Shown: positions 37,800 to 49,852, numbered from the stretch's first letter. The stretch is DNA of 60,000 bases from Membranipora membranacea (GCA_914767715.1 OU612072.1:20586001-20646000), one strand, 5' to 3'. The notes: a model not told the origin generated them from the sequence alone. Numbers and translations are program-made.

Positions 37800-40229
37800 T
37801 TATTCCAGTGATCCGAGCATAAGGAGCTGTTTTAGTACTTTGGTTTGACTCGTCTCCCTAATTTTTCCTGCTAAAAACATCTCATCCACCACGCTGTACA
37901 CCTACAGTAAAAGGACAAAAAGTTATATGTAACATGAAAAGTGAGTGACAGTAGCTTTCTCCTTAAAATTGGCAGGGGGAGGGGGTGTAATTCCTTGTGT
38001 AATGATATAATGGAAAAAATTGTTACAGAATTTCACTAAGAAGTCTAAGGTTGGTCAAACGAGTATCATCAGCATGATTAAGAAAAAAATGTGGAATTTC
38101 AAAGGTAATTTAGCATCATCCAGGAGTTGTCCCTTCCTTGAACCACTGTTTTTGAGTGGACAACTCCAATTTGATAGTGCCGTAAAGGTAAATATACCAA
38201 ACTCTACGCTTTCGCTATAAACATGCCTAAATAAGTTCTGTGTGGTCTGATACTACACATCGAAAAAATACGGCAATGAAAGTGGATGTCTTTCCTCAAA
38301 AATATACAACTATAGAGTCAGATTAAGCGGATCTACATGATTGAATCTAGGCTACAATTAAACAGTAAATTTTATCTACTTAGCTGCCAGTTTATCATGT
38401 AGAGATCATGAGAGATCAGAAAGATTCACATGCCAGTACCGGGCTAAGTGAGCTTACACCTTGTCTGTTTATACAATTTGGCCCAGAGGCAATCAGAATA
38501 TCAAGTCTTGTGCAACCAAAGATAACCCACAACTCTCAAGACAAACCGAATTATAGTAACTAGGCCACCAAACTGTTGAACTGGGCAAAAGAAACATAGT
38601 CGTTCAAAATGTGTCAGAGAAAACCACAAAAAATAAGGAGGGAGTGTGGGTTAGTTTGTTATATAGTTTCAGGTTTATTGGAGGATTTTCTATAGTTAGG
38701 CAGGGATGTTCTTTTGTTATGGTCTTTGATTGTCATTTTTTATTACACCTAATGTTCAAAGCTTTGGGTCAATCTCATATTATCATGGTGAGGTATATAT
38801 AAATAGGATCGGATCAGGGGGTGCAACTCATTTTTTTCTCTATAATTACAGCGACAATGTTTTTCAGTTTTCCTGACTTCAAACAATTTTGCAACGGCAA
38901 TGGTTACATGATACCCAGAGGAATGAATATGAGCTAAAGTTTAATTTGGCTTCAATTAGATGGGAGTGTCTTCATGTTAACTAGCACCGATTCTTGCTAG
39001 CTTTGGTCGGGGCACGGAGTTCGCGGTAGATAATATCATAAAGAAACCAATTTGAGATAAATGTTAGTTCCATAATTTTGACTATTTCAAGGCTGTGTGA
39101 ATCTTTTCCTCCTTCGAATACTTTACTCCTCTCCCAATAAAAGACTTACCTTATAAAAGTTGATGACTAGATCTAGTTCGCAGACATTGTCGAAATATTC
39201 GTTGAGCGCCTCGACAAAGTTATGTATGGCTTTTAGATAAGCTAGAGCTGTTGTCGGCGGTATCCACGCATACACAGAAGAATAATCCGGCGTATCGTCG
39301 GTATACTATCTTAAATTTCCTGAATTGCAAAACATGACATGAGTAACATGATAAAGAGTGAGCTAGTAGTTTGGCATGGATAAAATTATAAGTATGACGA
39401 TGGATCAGACTAGGCTTAGTTAAAGTGACTGTGAATGTAACATATTTTTTATATGATTCTAGAGTTCTCAGTCTAATTTAGAAACCTACTATAAATCTCA
39501 TTACCTGTGCCCATTTTCACCTGATTTTCAGACAAAATTGAGATGAGAAGGTACTAAAAAGGTACTATATTGTATATTTTATCGTTAAGAAAGCACCCTT
39601 CAGTACCTTTTCATCTCAACTTTGAGTGAGTGAAAATAGGTTGCAAATAGGCCACCGTTCATAGACCTTACAGAATGGTCTAAACAACACTGAAAACTCT
39701 AGAATGATTCAAACCTGATTCTTACTTTAATATGTAGATGCTTTTCTGTGTTGGTAGGATTGTTTCAGAGTTTGAGAGAAAGTGAGAACAGTGTTAACTG
39801 TGAGCAATTATCAACTGGGGACTGGAGTGCAGGCACTTATTTATAACAGGTGTGATGACTGATTGATTCCAATTTAGCTGAAATCATGTATCATATAGAT
39901 CTTGGAATGTTTGTCTGATGGCCAACTGAGGTAAGATTAAAAAAATATTGTAGAGCTCCTGTAACTCAAACAAACTTAGGAAAGTGAGAAACTGAAACCG
40001 GGTATGTTCTGTAAAAAACTTCTTTAAACAAACTCAATAATAATATATGGAAGGTTTAAATAGGAACCTGAGTTAGTTACCTCTACAAAGTTTGTGTGTT
40101 TGGCGTCTCCCACAGTGACAACAGAGTGAATTTCTTCAAACATTTTTGTTTCTCCTCATCATCGAAGTGCATATACCACTCAGCAAGACGTGTCTTACCA
40201 GCTCGGTTCTATATCGGAACAAACCTAAT
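37800..40229 (-). pseudogene. AP2S1: AP-2 complex sigma subunit, copy 2, all three main exons but broken
   Basis: The C-terminal exon (37800-37901) is intact: VYSVVDEMFLAGKIRETSQT, then KVLKQLLMLGSLE and TAA, preceded by a good acceptor. The middle exon (39150-39324) reads [19 protein letters not shown] then VDTADNS. One extra base then breaks the frame before [18 protein letters not shown] and LDLVINFYK; the exon is 175 bases instead of 174. Its acceptor AG appears changed (GCAA before TTC, where copy 1 has GTAG). The first main exon (40081-40229) has TAG in place of the Gln codon in ILIQNR and one missing base, so the later part reads out of frame. As written this copy cannot make sigma-2. 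Since AP2S1 is normally essential and single-copy, a working gene should exist elsewhere unless the breaks are assembly errors. Confidence 0.88.
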
Positions 40230-42029
40230 CTGAAACAGCAAGCATAATCAGTGATATCAATGTCAGCCATACAAGGATGAAATAGGGTCAGTCCAAATTA
40301 TAAGCCTAGATAGCATAGTGTATTTTAGGAATGACTAAAGCTATAAGTGAGGAAGACCTGACATAAATAAGAATTGTTTTGTTGATGATATGATCTGGTA
40401 AAGGAATGCAGGTGTACTAAACTACCCTATAATTCTCAATGACTTCATTCTTTCATGGTACTGGCAAGTTATGATGAAACGTGAGTGATTTTTTGACTAA
40501 TCAGTCTCATATTGACCAGAACGTTGTCATGAACAAAAAGAAAACCATATCCATATACTAAATCAATCTGTAAAGACAGTGTGTAATGTTGAACTGATTG
40601 ACCTGAAAAAAAACTACCCTAATGAATGGCAATGATGTACCAGGAAAACCTGCATCAACCACAGCCCAGGATGTACTGACAGTTAATTTGCCTGCATACT
40701 CCCTGAGGCTATAAAAGCTTCTATGCACTGCAGCGACTCTACGATACGAGTCACTCTGCACCGCAGCGACAGTGTCACAAACTGGCCCAATTGACCTATT
40801 ACATTTACATTTTTCACATAAAGTTAATGTTTAACCAGTGCGAACAGGGCAACTCTTCAGTCTGAGAACTCACATTTGGATAAATCCAAGTGCTAAGGTG
40901 CAAGGATTACTGCCCTGAATTGATTGGGTGCTCATGCGCAAGTGTATGATTGATGCAAGACGCCTCGACAATATAAACGCTTACAAGCTCACTGGAGCCA
41001 ATCAATATTGAGAGCTATTATTTAGCTAGTCTGTACTGAGAGTAGGGTTACTGTCTGTGATCATGCTACTCACTCAAGTAAGTTAGTCAGCGCTTAGCTT
41101 AGGTAAAGTTTGGTTGAATAGAAAATCATGCACACAGTTAAATCAGTCATTGTGTGGCTACCTGCTGAGTGACACCACGCCTACAAGTACCCTAACATGG
41201 GTAGGGCAGAATTATACAAATAACCATTCATACTGCCCTACAAGATTATTATACAAATTTGCAGGAAGAAAATCTATTTATAAATTAATTAAGATGTTAT
41301 TACTTAGCAAGTAAAAATAAAAAAAACTGCTTCATTTCATACATTTCTTCATGACCATTTCATTCTCATGACTATCAGGCATTAATTCCATAGGCCTGGT
41401 TCTATATTGGGCTATATCAAATTGCAATTGCTAGCACATACCATCTTTAAAGCAGTAGATTCCAAATGTCAAAGACACCACAAATGATGTGATAATAAAG
41501 TAATCCTGAGTGCCCTACAAACTTTTTCTCTCCAAGAATACTTATACCAATACTCAATATCATAATGCAGCCAATCAAATCATGTGTTACAAAAAAGTGA
41601 GGTTTTTTTTTTATCTCCTATCCTAAGAGTGTTGCAATTGAAAAAGAAAAGTCAAAGCTGGACAATGCATAAGTGAGGAGTGAAGAAAAAATACATGCAC
41701 TGTCTGCAGAACAAGCCAAATTGAGCTATCTACATATGTGCAGTCTTGAGGTGAGGTGATTGTAGTGAAATATTTATATGTGTGGCGCAGTTATGGTTGA
41801 CATTGTGGTGGATCTGAGATAAGTAGCTTTCCCTACTACTAGCCCTAGCTGGAGGATTCCTGTGAATTCGTTTTGTTGTATGTAGCAGATTTTACAAAAC
41901 AAACAATGATTATCTAAGCAAGCAGTGATCACTTATATAGATCCACAGTAGGCATTAAGAAGCTTACTTTTAATAGCAATCTTTTGCAATTGTTGTATCT
42001 TGGGGCCATGTTCTAGGCTTATTCAATTC

Positions 42030-42344
42030 ATGCTTCATTCATAATTTTAATTAATAGACTATTTTAAAATAGAAAGAATCATGTTAAAGATCTAGGGCCA
42101 TCTAGGAGGGAGGAGTTGCAGACGACGAACTTGGCTGATTCTGTAATGAAAATATATTCTGTTCTGAACATCCTCTCTGTAGCTGGGAGTTTCAATCATG
42201 TCTACTGTTATAACTTGTCTACCATAAGATAAGACCATAAACGCATAGCGTAGGCCTTAACGTAAAACGCAATACCTGATAGCCAACATTGTGACAATAT
42301 TGTTTTAGGAGAGTTGCTTGCATTGATCCCCTTACATATAAACA
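42030..42344. promoter_or_regulatory. Likely divergent promoter between AP2S1 and PHAX
   Basis: About 300 bp ahead of the PHAX ATG separates PHAX (+) from the AP2S1 side (-), so the two genes are head-to-head. No clear TATA box stands out. The start of AP2S1 was not located, so the promoter's left border is a guess. This segment is missing from copy 1. Confidence 0.35.
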
Positions 42345-45300
42345 ATGGAGGACGAAGAAGTAGAGGAAGGAGAGAGCACTGATTCTGGTGACGAGGAAGT
42401 CGGACAGATCAAAGCTAGTGATGATGGCGGCAGTTCAAAGAGTTCTTACGTCGCTCCAGATCCGTTACCTCGGTCAAATAATCCGGCTATGAGCTACAGA
42501 GCACCTCAAGGTTAGTATAAGGGAAGATAAGATTCACACTGACATTGAGACTACGCTATTATCATGTGTATCTCTGATCGTTAGAGTCAACTTAATATGA
42601 GTACATAACATGAACCCACCCCTAGTTAATAAAATTGAGCATGGGTGGTCCAAGGAGTTGGGTGGTCACACCAAATTCCTTGTGATGGTATTCTTGCTAA
42701 ATGAATTAATTCACTCTCTATCGATCAGAGATATACATGCAATAGTATATCATGTGACCAGTGTGGGTAAGATTCGGTCATCAGCGTGTGCTTATGATGT
42801 CATCAGGTCACATTAAAGTTTAACCTACTGCTGCTAGTCAGGGAAATGTTCACTCATTGAATTCAGTATCGATGACTAATAGAAGCTTCATTCTCAGGAT
42901 TGTCACCTGATGGGCAAATTATTTGCAGAAGTTTAGTGTCAATAACAGGGAGTGTTTTGATTCCATACTGTTGGCAATCAGATAGTGCAAATTATGGACC
43001 TGTTCGGCGACAATTTTGGGATAAAGGCCTCGATTTGCTATCTTTGAGCGATACAGAATCCATTGAGCACATATTTCCCAGCGAGGCATCAGTTGTCTAA
43101 CCTGAGACAGACCAAGCTGATGATTATTAAGTTAGCCCATATTGTGATGGTATGCCTGTGTGTTTGCTTAACTAACCCTCCCTAATAAGCTATCACAAAC
43201 GTGTCATATTATTTGTCCTAGACCATAGATAGACTTCTGGTTTGACTTGTAATGTTGAAGCATTCTAAAGATTATATTAGGAGTGGAGAGGAATTGTAAG
43301 CAGCCATCCTATTTTCAGGTTTATGAGAATGTAATATGAGTATGAAGCAGTGTTGTTTTGACACAGTTTAGTGTGTCGGCTTGACACAGTTTAGTGTGTC
43401 GGCTTGCTGATATACGAGCTGCTGATGTTGCGCTTTCAGCCAACTCAACGCTGGCTTTTCAATATCATACCGAAAATACTGTTACGTTAAATTGTTTCAA
43501 AAGCCTTGACTCATGATAACTACCGTTTATTAATATCTTATCTTATCTCTACCAGTGCTATCAAAAGCCAGGCTTTTTCAGTTGTCATAATTAATATATC
43601 ATTCATCATATTGGCTGGTGCTGATTCAATTTACAACTTCGTTGGTACCATTTAGAAAGTTATGATTGAACCTCAATAATTAAAAGGTAAATTCTGGAGT
43701 TATAAAAGGAGTCAAGTATAGAAAGTCAAGCATATAAGTCCCTGAATTGTTTCTCACCACTTTACTCAATCTGTTGCGCTATTACAGAGCCATGTTCACG
43801 AGCTCACACATTCAGAGAGCGTCCCAGGTTAGGAGGAGACGACTCAGATGATGCAGACTCGGAGCTGAGTGATGACGGAGGTTATATTAGCGGTAAGAAG
43901 AGAAAACTCTAAATAAGTGGCTCGGCATCATTATCTACTCACAGGCGGCAGCATGCAGGTATAGTATGTGTATAGTCTAAATATCTCTCTAGTAACCTTA
44001 TAAGTTTTGCTTCTAAACTTTTGATTCAGCTGAACGTAGTCTTGATTGATTTCGACTTTTAAAGTTCAACCTGCTAGAAGATGGCGGTATGTTTAACGAA
44101 CATTGGTATCAAACACTACATTTGTACAATGAGAAATGCACGCAAAGCTCACTTGTATCCAGTGTGTCTGAATTTGTATCACATGCTTCCTTCTTGTAGT
44201 CAATCGAGTAGGGGGAAGCAACTCCAAAGTGGGGCTAATTGAATCTTTTTTATTTAATATGTTTTGTTAAAAACAGCCAGTCTTTTGCTGTCCTTCGCTA
44301 TAAATGACATCATGATATGTTCGAGATGTAAAACCTGAGTAATCTCTTTCAATTAGTTTCAACACTAAATGTATAAATCGTTACTTCAACTGTTATTATT
44401 ATCCTGACGTTATTAGCAGTGACTCAGGTCAGAAAGAGAAGGAATATTTGGTCTGATGTTCTGGTAGACGACTCGCTGTCTAGTAAGATACAGTCCAGTG
44501 GAAATCTGCGAGGGCAAGCTATAGACAGTAAGTTCTGTTGACTAATATAACTCTGCAGCCACCTGCTCAGATTATAAACAAGCATTGTGATGACTTTATA
44601 CTGTATGTGTGTGTATGCAGTATAGTGCCAGTACATTATTTGCCGCTGTTGACCAGCGTTATATATTTTATAATTTGGAGTGGTATATAATATAATAAAT
44701 CATTGTATTATTATCTATATTACAGATATACTCCCTGGTAGAGGAGGAGGGGGAGACGATGATTATTATGACGAGGTTAGTTCATTATTATTATTCTTAT
44801 TCACTATCTTATAAAGTACAAGGCAACAAGAACTTTGTGTTAATGTTTTCTCCTCTAAACAGGGACAGGCTGATGGTCTGCCTACCTCACAACATGATGA
44901 GTCATGTTGTTACCAATCAGATCAGCTTAAAATCCATAGATATCTTAGCTATATCTAAGCATCGACCCCATGAAGCTCACTATTTTCTCTGAAGAGGTAA
45001 TATGAAAGGCTTCTGGAATATCCCACAATGCAATATACTGGATTTCCCACATTTATATCTTACTTGATAGATAAGGTGAAGGTAGCATTGATGGATATGT
45101 ACACATAAATCCCATTATACTACTAATGCCCTTATATCTAATGTGGGGTATCAATCCACATTAATATTTGTTATTTTATTGTATTGAAGCTGCTGGCAGA
45201 AGTGTGCGCAGATGATGATGAGAGGGTAATAGCTCGTTACATAGCCAGAAATCTGAACGAACCAAAAATAGTACTTATAGAGCAGGTGGTACAGTATATG

Positions 45301-46286
45301 ATTGTTATATACTTACAGAGAGGAGACACACGACGTACTCGTGGTGGTGTGTTTCTACAGCTGCTCAAAACTGATACAAGTAAGTCAGGGTCTATATATT
45401 ATAAATAACTTCAGTCATTGGTCAATCCCATGGGGATTATTTCAGTTAGTTAGCTTCATAGCTGTTTTTGGTTGAGACCTTTTGATCTTTACTACCTCCT
45501 TTTAGCGTTACACGGAAGTATCAATTTAGACATTCCTGCTAAAGCCATCCCCTGATCTCAAAGCTTCAAATGGCAGGAAAATCTTCTCAGGGACACTTCA
45601 CATTTAGAAAAAGGCTGTGTCCTTGTTGGCAAAAGAATGGGCTCAAATAATATCTGAGGACTCCTTGAAATCCTGGCCGAACCAAGCCACGAATATGCTT
45701 TGGATTTAGAGTAACAGAATTTCATTACATCAACACAATTTACAATATGATAAAGGAAGCTGTTTTTGTTTCTTCAGTCCTTACTCTGCGGTTAAAGGTC
45801 AAACAACATTCACCTTTGTATGAGCCTGTTTACTTCTCTGGCCATCATCTGGTTGATATGTTATACCATTTATTCCCTGAGTTTGAGAACTGTATTGTAT
45901 GTATAAGGTCATTATATCCATTTGTCCGGTCAAGTCTTGAGTGTTTGGTTTTCCAAGCAGTGTTTACAAAATCCAAGCATCGTTTGGTTTTTCTCTCTTC
46001 TATTTTCTGACATGGTGTGCTGTAAACCTTTCTGTGTATCATAGACGCTTATCTCTTTATTTACAGATATAGCTAAAGATATGGTGAAGGAATTATCTTC
46101 TCACTGGAGAGAGAAAATCAAAAGTTTGCCAAAAAAATGAATATAAAAGACAGACAGAATAGAAAGAGAAAATATCGCAATAGGAATAATACATCAGAAT
46201 CATTACAAGCCCCGCCCACTGATTTAATAGATGACTCTGATTTAATGGGGGAGGAGCCTGATATAGAAATTGGAGTGCTCAGCTGA
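42345..46286 (+). CDS. PHAX: Phosphorylated adaptor for RNA export
   Basis: PHAX bridges capped U snRNA and CRM1/RanGTP for nuclear export. Exons: 42345-42510, 43788-43892, 44420-44527, 44726-44775, 45190-45379 and 46067-46286; phases agree at each junction. The start MEDEEVEEGESTDSGDEEVG is acidic and Ser-rich, as in the family, and exon 2 continues DDSDDADSELSDDGG. Exon 3 holds the conserved RNIWSDVL segment. Exon 5 is the RNA-binding domain (ERVIARYIARNLNEPKIVL, then RRTRGGVFLQLLK). The last exon has the basic stretch ENQKFAKKMNIKDRQNRKRK. Between IAKDMVKE and that stretch the frame slips by one base at about 46087-46092 (GAATT where GAAATT would restore it); otherwise a TGA follows at 46136-46138. 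A further exon near 44863 is possible but not required by phase. A poly(A) signal lies at 46553. Assignment is strong; intactness is uncertain. Confidence 0.87.
43358..43403. repeat. 23-bp tandem duplication in PHAX intron 1
   Basis: TTGACACAGTTTAGTGTGTC plus GGC occurs twice in perfect tandem. It is a simple recent duplication; no function is seen. Confidence 0.9.
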
Positions 46287-46552
46287 CAAGATATATATAA
46301 ACCTCTCTGACTACTCTCAGTTCTGTACATTACCTGACCTTCTGCCCGTTACTGGTATATAATGTGGTAAGGATCACATGACAAGGAGACAGTAGCAGAG
46401 TTAGGGTTTATCTCCACCGATCAGACTCACATATCTGTGGTGTTTACAGCCCTTATGATCTAATGTAGATAGTATTGTTACTGATCTTGGGCCTTACTCA
46501 GAACACTACAGAACAAAATTCTTATGTATAATTTTTGTTACTGGTTGCTCTC

Positions 46553-46558
46553 AATAAA
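46553..46558 (+). terminator. PHAX polyadenylation signal
   Basis: AATAAA, within AATAAATAAA, lies about 265 bases after the PHAX stop and is followed by T-rich sequence. The duplicated 3' end has the equivalent AATAAA near 47982. Confidence 0.6.
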
Positions 46559-47615
46559 TAAACAGTTTCCATATCTCTCAAAACTGAAACTAGCTTGAGT
46601 TTGTACCCGGAAGTTTTTTTTAAAAAGTTAGTTGTTAAGATAGTGCGAGAGGAATTCTCAGATTGTTTCGCACAAATTTGAGGCCCCCATTTACTGACTC
46701 AATTGGGCAGATATGGGAAACATATACATAACCCCTTGACTATATTCTGCTTTTTTATCAATATATATATATATATAGATTAGTGTATAGGTCATACCAC
46801 CTGGAGACAAGAGCAGGTTCTGAGCACACTTCTGTCTCCCATGTGTAGTAAGAGTGATGAGTTGGATTCTGGACGCAGATAAGCAAGATAGAAAGGTTCT
46901 ATCGAGTGATATGGCTGAGAGGTGCCAGGAACAAGTAATATGCCAGTTTTTTTTGCTAGTAGCGGGCAGGTGAAAGTTTTTCTTGCAAAGAGGGAATAGA
47001 GCAGGGACTTACAATCGAGGCCCAACAAGGTCTCTTAAACGCTCAAAAGTTGTCTCTTATTGGAGTATGATTGCTACAGTAGGGGAATTAGGGTCACTGC
47101 ACTTTCTCGTTTGAAATTTGATGTATTTTTTATACCTATCCTATCCTACTTTGAATAAAAGATATTTGAATCCCTAATTCTTCTGAAGAGTAAATACAAT
47201 TGAGCTGATGTTTGAAATGACAATCACTGGTAACTCTATACTGTGAGATGCATTCCATTCCATTGCTTATAACAAAAGGGGAAGATGATGCAATTTGACT
47301 CGTTTTATTTTCCAGAAGATAAGATCACTCCTGCGCATTCCGCAAATTCAAAGATGAACAATGTCCGAACTAAGCTACACAAAATGATTGATAGAGGCTA
47401 GCATTAGAAACGCACTGCACACTTTTACGAAGCTATTCGACAAAGCAAAAGATGGTTTTAGAAAAAGACCATTGTATGGTCTATGGGGATTAATGCTCAG
47501 TGTCTAAATTTATTTTCATTTTTGGACTAACTCACAGTCTATCAAATGAAAACAACCTATAGCAAAATGTTATTCATAGCCAACTGGTAAATACAGCAGC
47601 TATATATGCAAACAT

Positions 47616-47993
47616 TCGGCAATGACAATAATACAATAGAATCATTACAAGCACCGCCCACTTGTAGATGACTCTGATTCAATGGGGAAGGAGTCTGAGG
47701 TATAGGGATCGGTATTCGTAAAACTCTGACTACTTTCAGCTTTGTGCATTACCTGAATATACCACCCATTATTACTGGTATATAATGTGTTGAGGATCAC
47801 ATGACCAGGAGACAGTAGCAGAGTTAGGGTTTATCTCCACCGATCAGACTCGCATGTCTGTGGTGGTTACAGCCCTTATGATCTAATGTAGATGGTTTTG
47901 TTACTGATCTCAATCTTCACTTTTAATACTGGAAAAGAGAATTCTTATGCATATTTTTTATTACTTGCTTAGTTTCTTTCAATAAATAATTTC
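47616..47993 (+). pseudogene. PHAX: Duplicate of the PHAX 3' end
   Basis: This matches 46172-46565, from the end of the last PHAX exon through the 3' UTR to the poly(A) signal, with many substitutions and small gaps. A long block (GACAGTAGCAGAGTTAGGG onward) is nearly identical. The coding part is broken by a small deletion and an early TAG. It lacks any upstream PHAX exon. It is a local tandem duplication of the gene's tail rather than a retrocopy. Confidence 0.85.
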
Positions 47994-48114
47994 TCAAAAT
48001 ATGATCCATATTCATAGGTGAGAAATCCCTACCCCTCTGGAGCGTAGATTCGAGATTGTTTGCTAGTTTTATTAAATGTTGTTGTGACAGATTTTAACCT
48101 GAATCATTTTTTAG

Positions 48115-48303
48115 ACTGGCAAGCGGCCAGATAAAAGGGTTTTGCAACAAAAGTGTGCAGCCAAGCGGTTGGTATCTGCTTACGTCCAACAATATCAGAT
48201 AAATATTGAGTCATTATATTCAATGGATAGCAGGGAGGTTAGAGGAAGTTCAGTTAGATACTTACAGACAGATATTAATTCATTGGTAGAGAAAGCACAC
48301 TAG
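48115..48303 (+). CDS. Possible terminal exon of an unrecognised gene
   Basis: A TTTTTTAG acceptor is followed by 62 open codons and TAG. The protein begins TGKRPDKRVLQQKCAAKRLV and ends LQTDINSLVEKAH, basic then helical in character. I do not recognise it and cannot find preceding exons with matching phase. It could belong to a gene overlapping the PHAX tail, or be chance. Confidence 0.35.
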   Translation, partial: TGKRPDKRVLQQKCAAKRLVSAYVQQYQINIESLYSMDSREVRGSSVRYLQTDINSLVEKAH

Positions 48304-48845
48304 GTCATTCTTCAAAAATATTCTGACATTAGGAATAAGGATATCTAACAGTACACAGCCTACGGAAAAGAGAAAACAATGTAACTATGAATATTAATTT
48401 GTAAATATTACACAGAATATTACTGTCTCAGAAGGACTGATCAAGCAGAATCTCAAAAGGTTTACCTGAGGGATCACAGGGGACCAGCTCGATACTCTGA
48501 AGGATCACAGGCGACCAGCTCAACACTCTGAATGATTCAACCCATCAATTATCTGTTTATATAGGTAAGTGAAGTGAAACTTAGCTGCAAACATGGATAC
48601 CATAGTTTAGTAAAACACTCTACAGCAAAGCTTATTGAATCAGAAATCGTATGACATAGTTTTTGTAGGCGAGACAGTGTTGGGTGTGGTGTGGGGTGTT
48701 GGGTGAGGGGTATATTAATTATGAACTAATATCAAACAATATAAGACTAACTTCAAGGAAACAAATTCATAGCAAAGCAGGTAGCAGATAGCAGATTTAA
48801 AGTGGCTCGACCGGTATATAAGGGCCAGTCAATGTAAAGCGATCA

Positions 48846-49852
48846 CCATACTTGCCAAGTCTCCCGATTTAGGCGTGACCCTCCAGATTTTGACACCCAC
48901 CTCCCACTTTTTGTAAATCTCACTATTTCCTCCAGATTTTAGAGAAAACAGTCCAATAGCAATTTTTTGATAGTAATCCAAGCACATGTTGTTGTTGACT
49001 AGTTACTGTTAAGGTCTTTGCACACAAAATTGAAAGGAATTATCAAATTAAACAATCCTAACAAATTTACCTGTTCTGTTAAGATTCAGCCTATTATTGT
49101 AAATGACCAATAGCATCCTCTCATAACTCACAACACTGACTGTCATTGGTCACAATATAAAGTAGCTTGTCAAGTGCATACCTTTAGTTTTCATTTCCTT
49201 TCAGATCACACATTTTTTAGTACTAATTTTGTACTGTCTACTAGTTAAATTTAAGTGAAGGAAAATAGAAACCTAACAATTCCAAAGGTAGGTCCACTAC
49301 AATTTAACAAACCTCGGACCAAAGACTTTGAAACATATTTAATGTTAGTCAAACAAAAATATAGTACCTTATCTGGATTCTCACTGTCTGTGACTGAGCA
49401 CATATTCAGATCTTGATGATGCACGGGCACTTGTAGCCTGTCTTGACAGGCAAAGGCCCCTGGGACTTACATACCTCTACTTTGCCAATGGGGTGTTTGA
49501 TACTGGACATTGACAATCTAGAGGCATGTATGTAAGAGTCCCAGGGGCCCATGGATTGATTGTAATTGTTTAAAGTGTATTTCACCTCAGTTTGATATTT
49601 TAGTACTAGTACAAATATGAATTTATTTGGGGTTAAATATACCTTTTTAGCCCTTCCTAGTGGCTGGAAACGCTCACAGAGCTTCTGCAGATGGGGTTCC
49701 GCCCCGTACCCCGTTGGGGGGCTCACACGGCCCCCCAAACCCCCAGGTGGGTGACTCGGGTGCTTCGCACCATCGAAGCACCACGTTGTGGTGCAGTATC
49801 GCCGTAAAATGGAATCTCTCTATTTTTTATTTAGATTACTTGGCAAGTATGG
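48846..49852. mobile_element. 1,007-bp terminal-inverted-repeat transposon
   Basis: The left end CCATACTTGCCAAGT and the right end ACTTGGCAAGTATGG are perfect 15-bp inverted repeats. The direct repeat CGATCA flanks both ends (48840-48845 and 49853-49858), a 6-bp target duplication. The element carries a nested foldback and a GC-rich block at about 49655-49810 (CCCCGTTGGGGGGC, CCCCCCAAACCCCC, CACCACGTTGTGGTG), strikingly unlike the AT-rich surroundings. A 157-codon open frame (49660-50133) starts in the GC block but runs out past the transposon end and has no known motif. No transposase is visible, so it is non-autonomous. Confidence 0.82.
49455..49550. mobile_element. Nested foldback related to the 16683-16828 element
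   Basis: GGCCCCTGGGACTTACAT pairs with ATGTAAGAGTCCCAGGGGCC (one added base). The arms and the TTTGCCAATG / ACATTGACAA interior match the MITE at 16683-16828. It lies inside the 1-kb transposon, so it inserted into it or was captured by it. Confidence 0.7.

Larger units (their letters stand above)
38455..44534. repeat. Segmental duplicate, copy 2 (fuller AP2S1/PHAX region)
   Basis: This is the counterpart of 14551-18534. It keeps the AP2S1 exons, the AP2S1-PHAX intergenic region and PHAX exons 1-3, so it is likely nearer to the ancestral arrangement. It has a block of about 190 bp (about 38770-38960) absent from copy 1 and lacks copy 1's two insertions. Confidence 0.9.

Noticed and set aside
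44863-44955. Possible extra PHAX exon (GQADGLPTSQHDES)
   Set aside because: It is in phase after exon 4, but no donor is evident before its stop, and exon 4 joins exon 5 in phase without it. Kept only as a possibility in the PHAX note.
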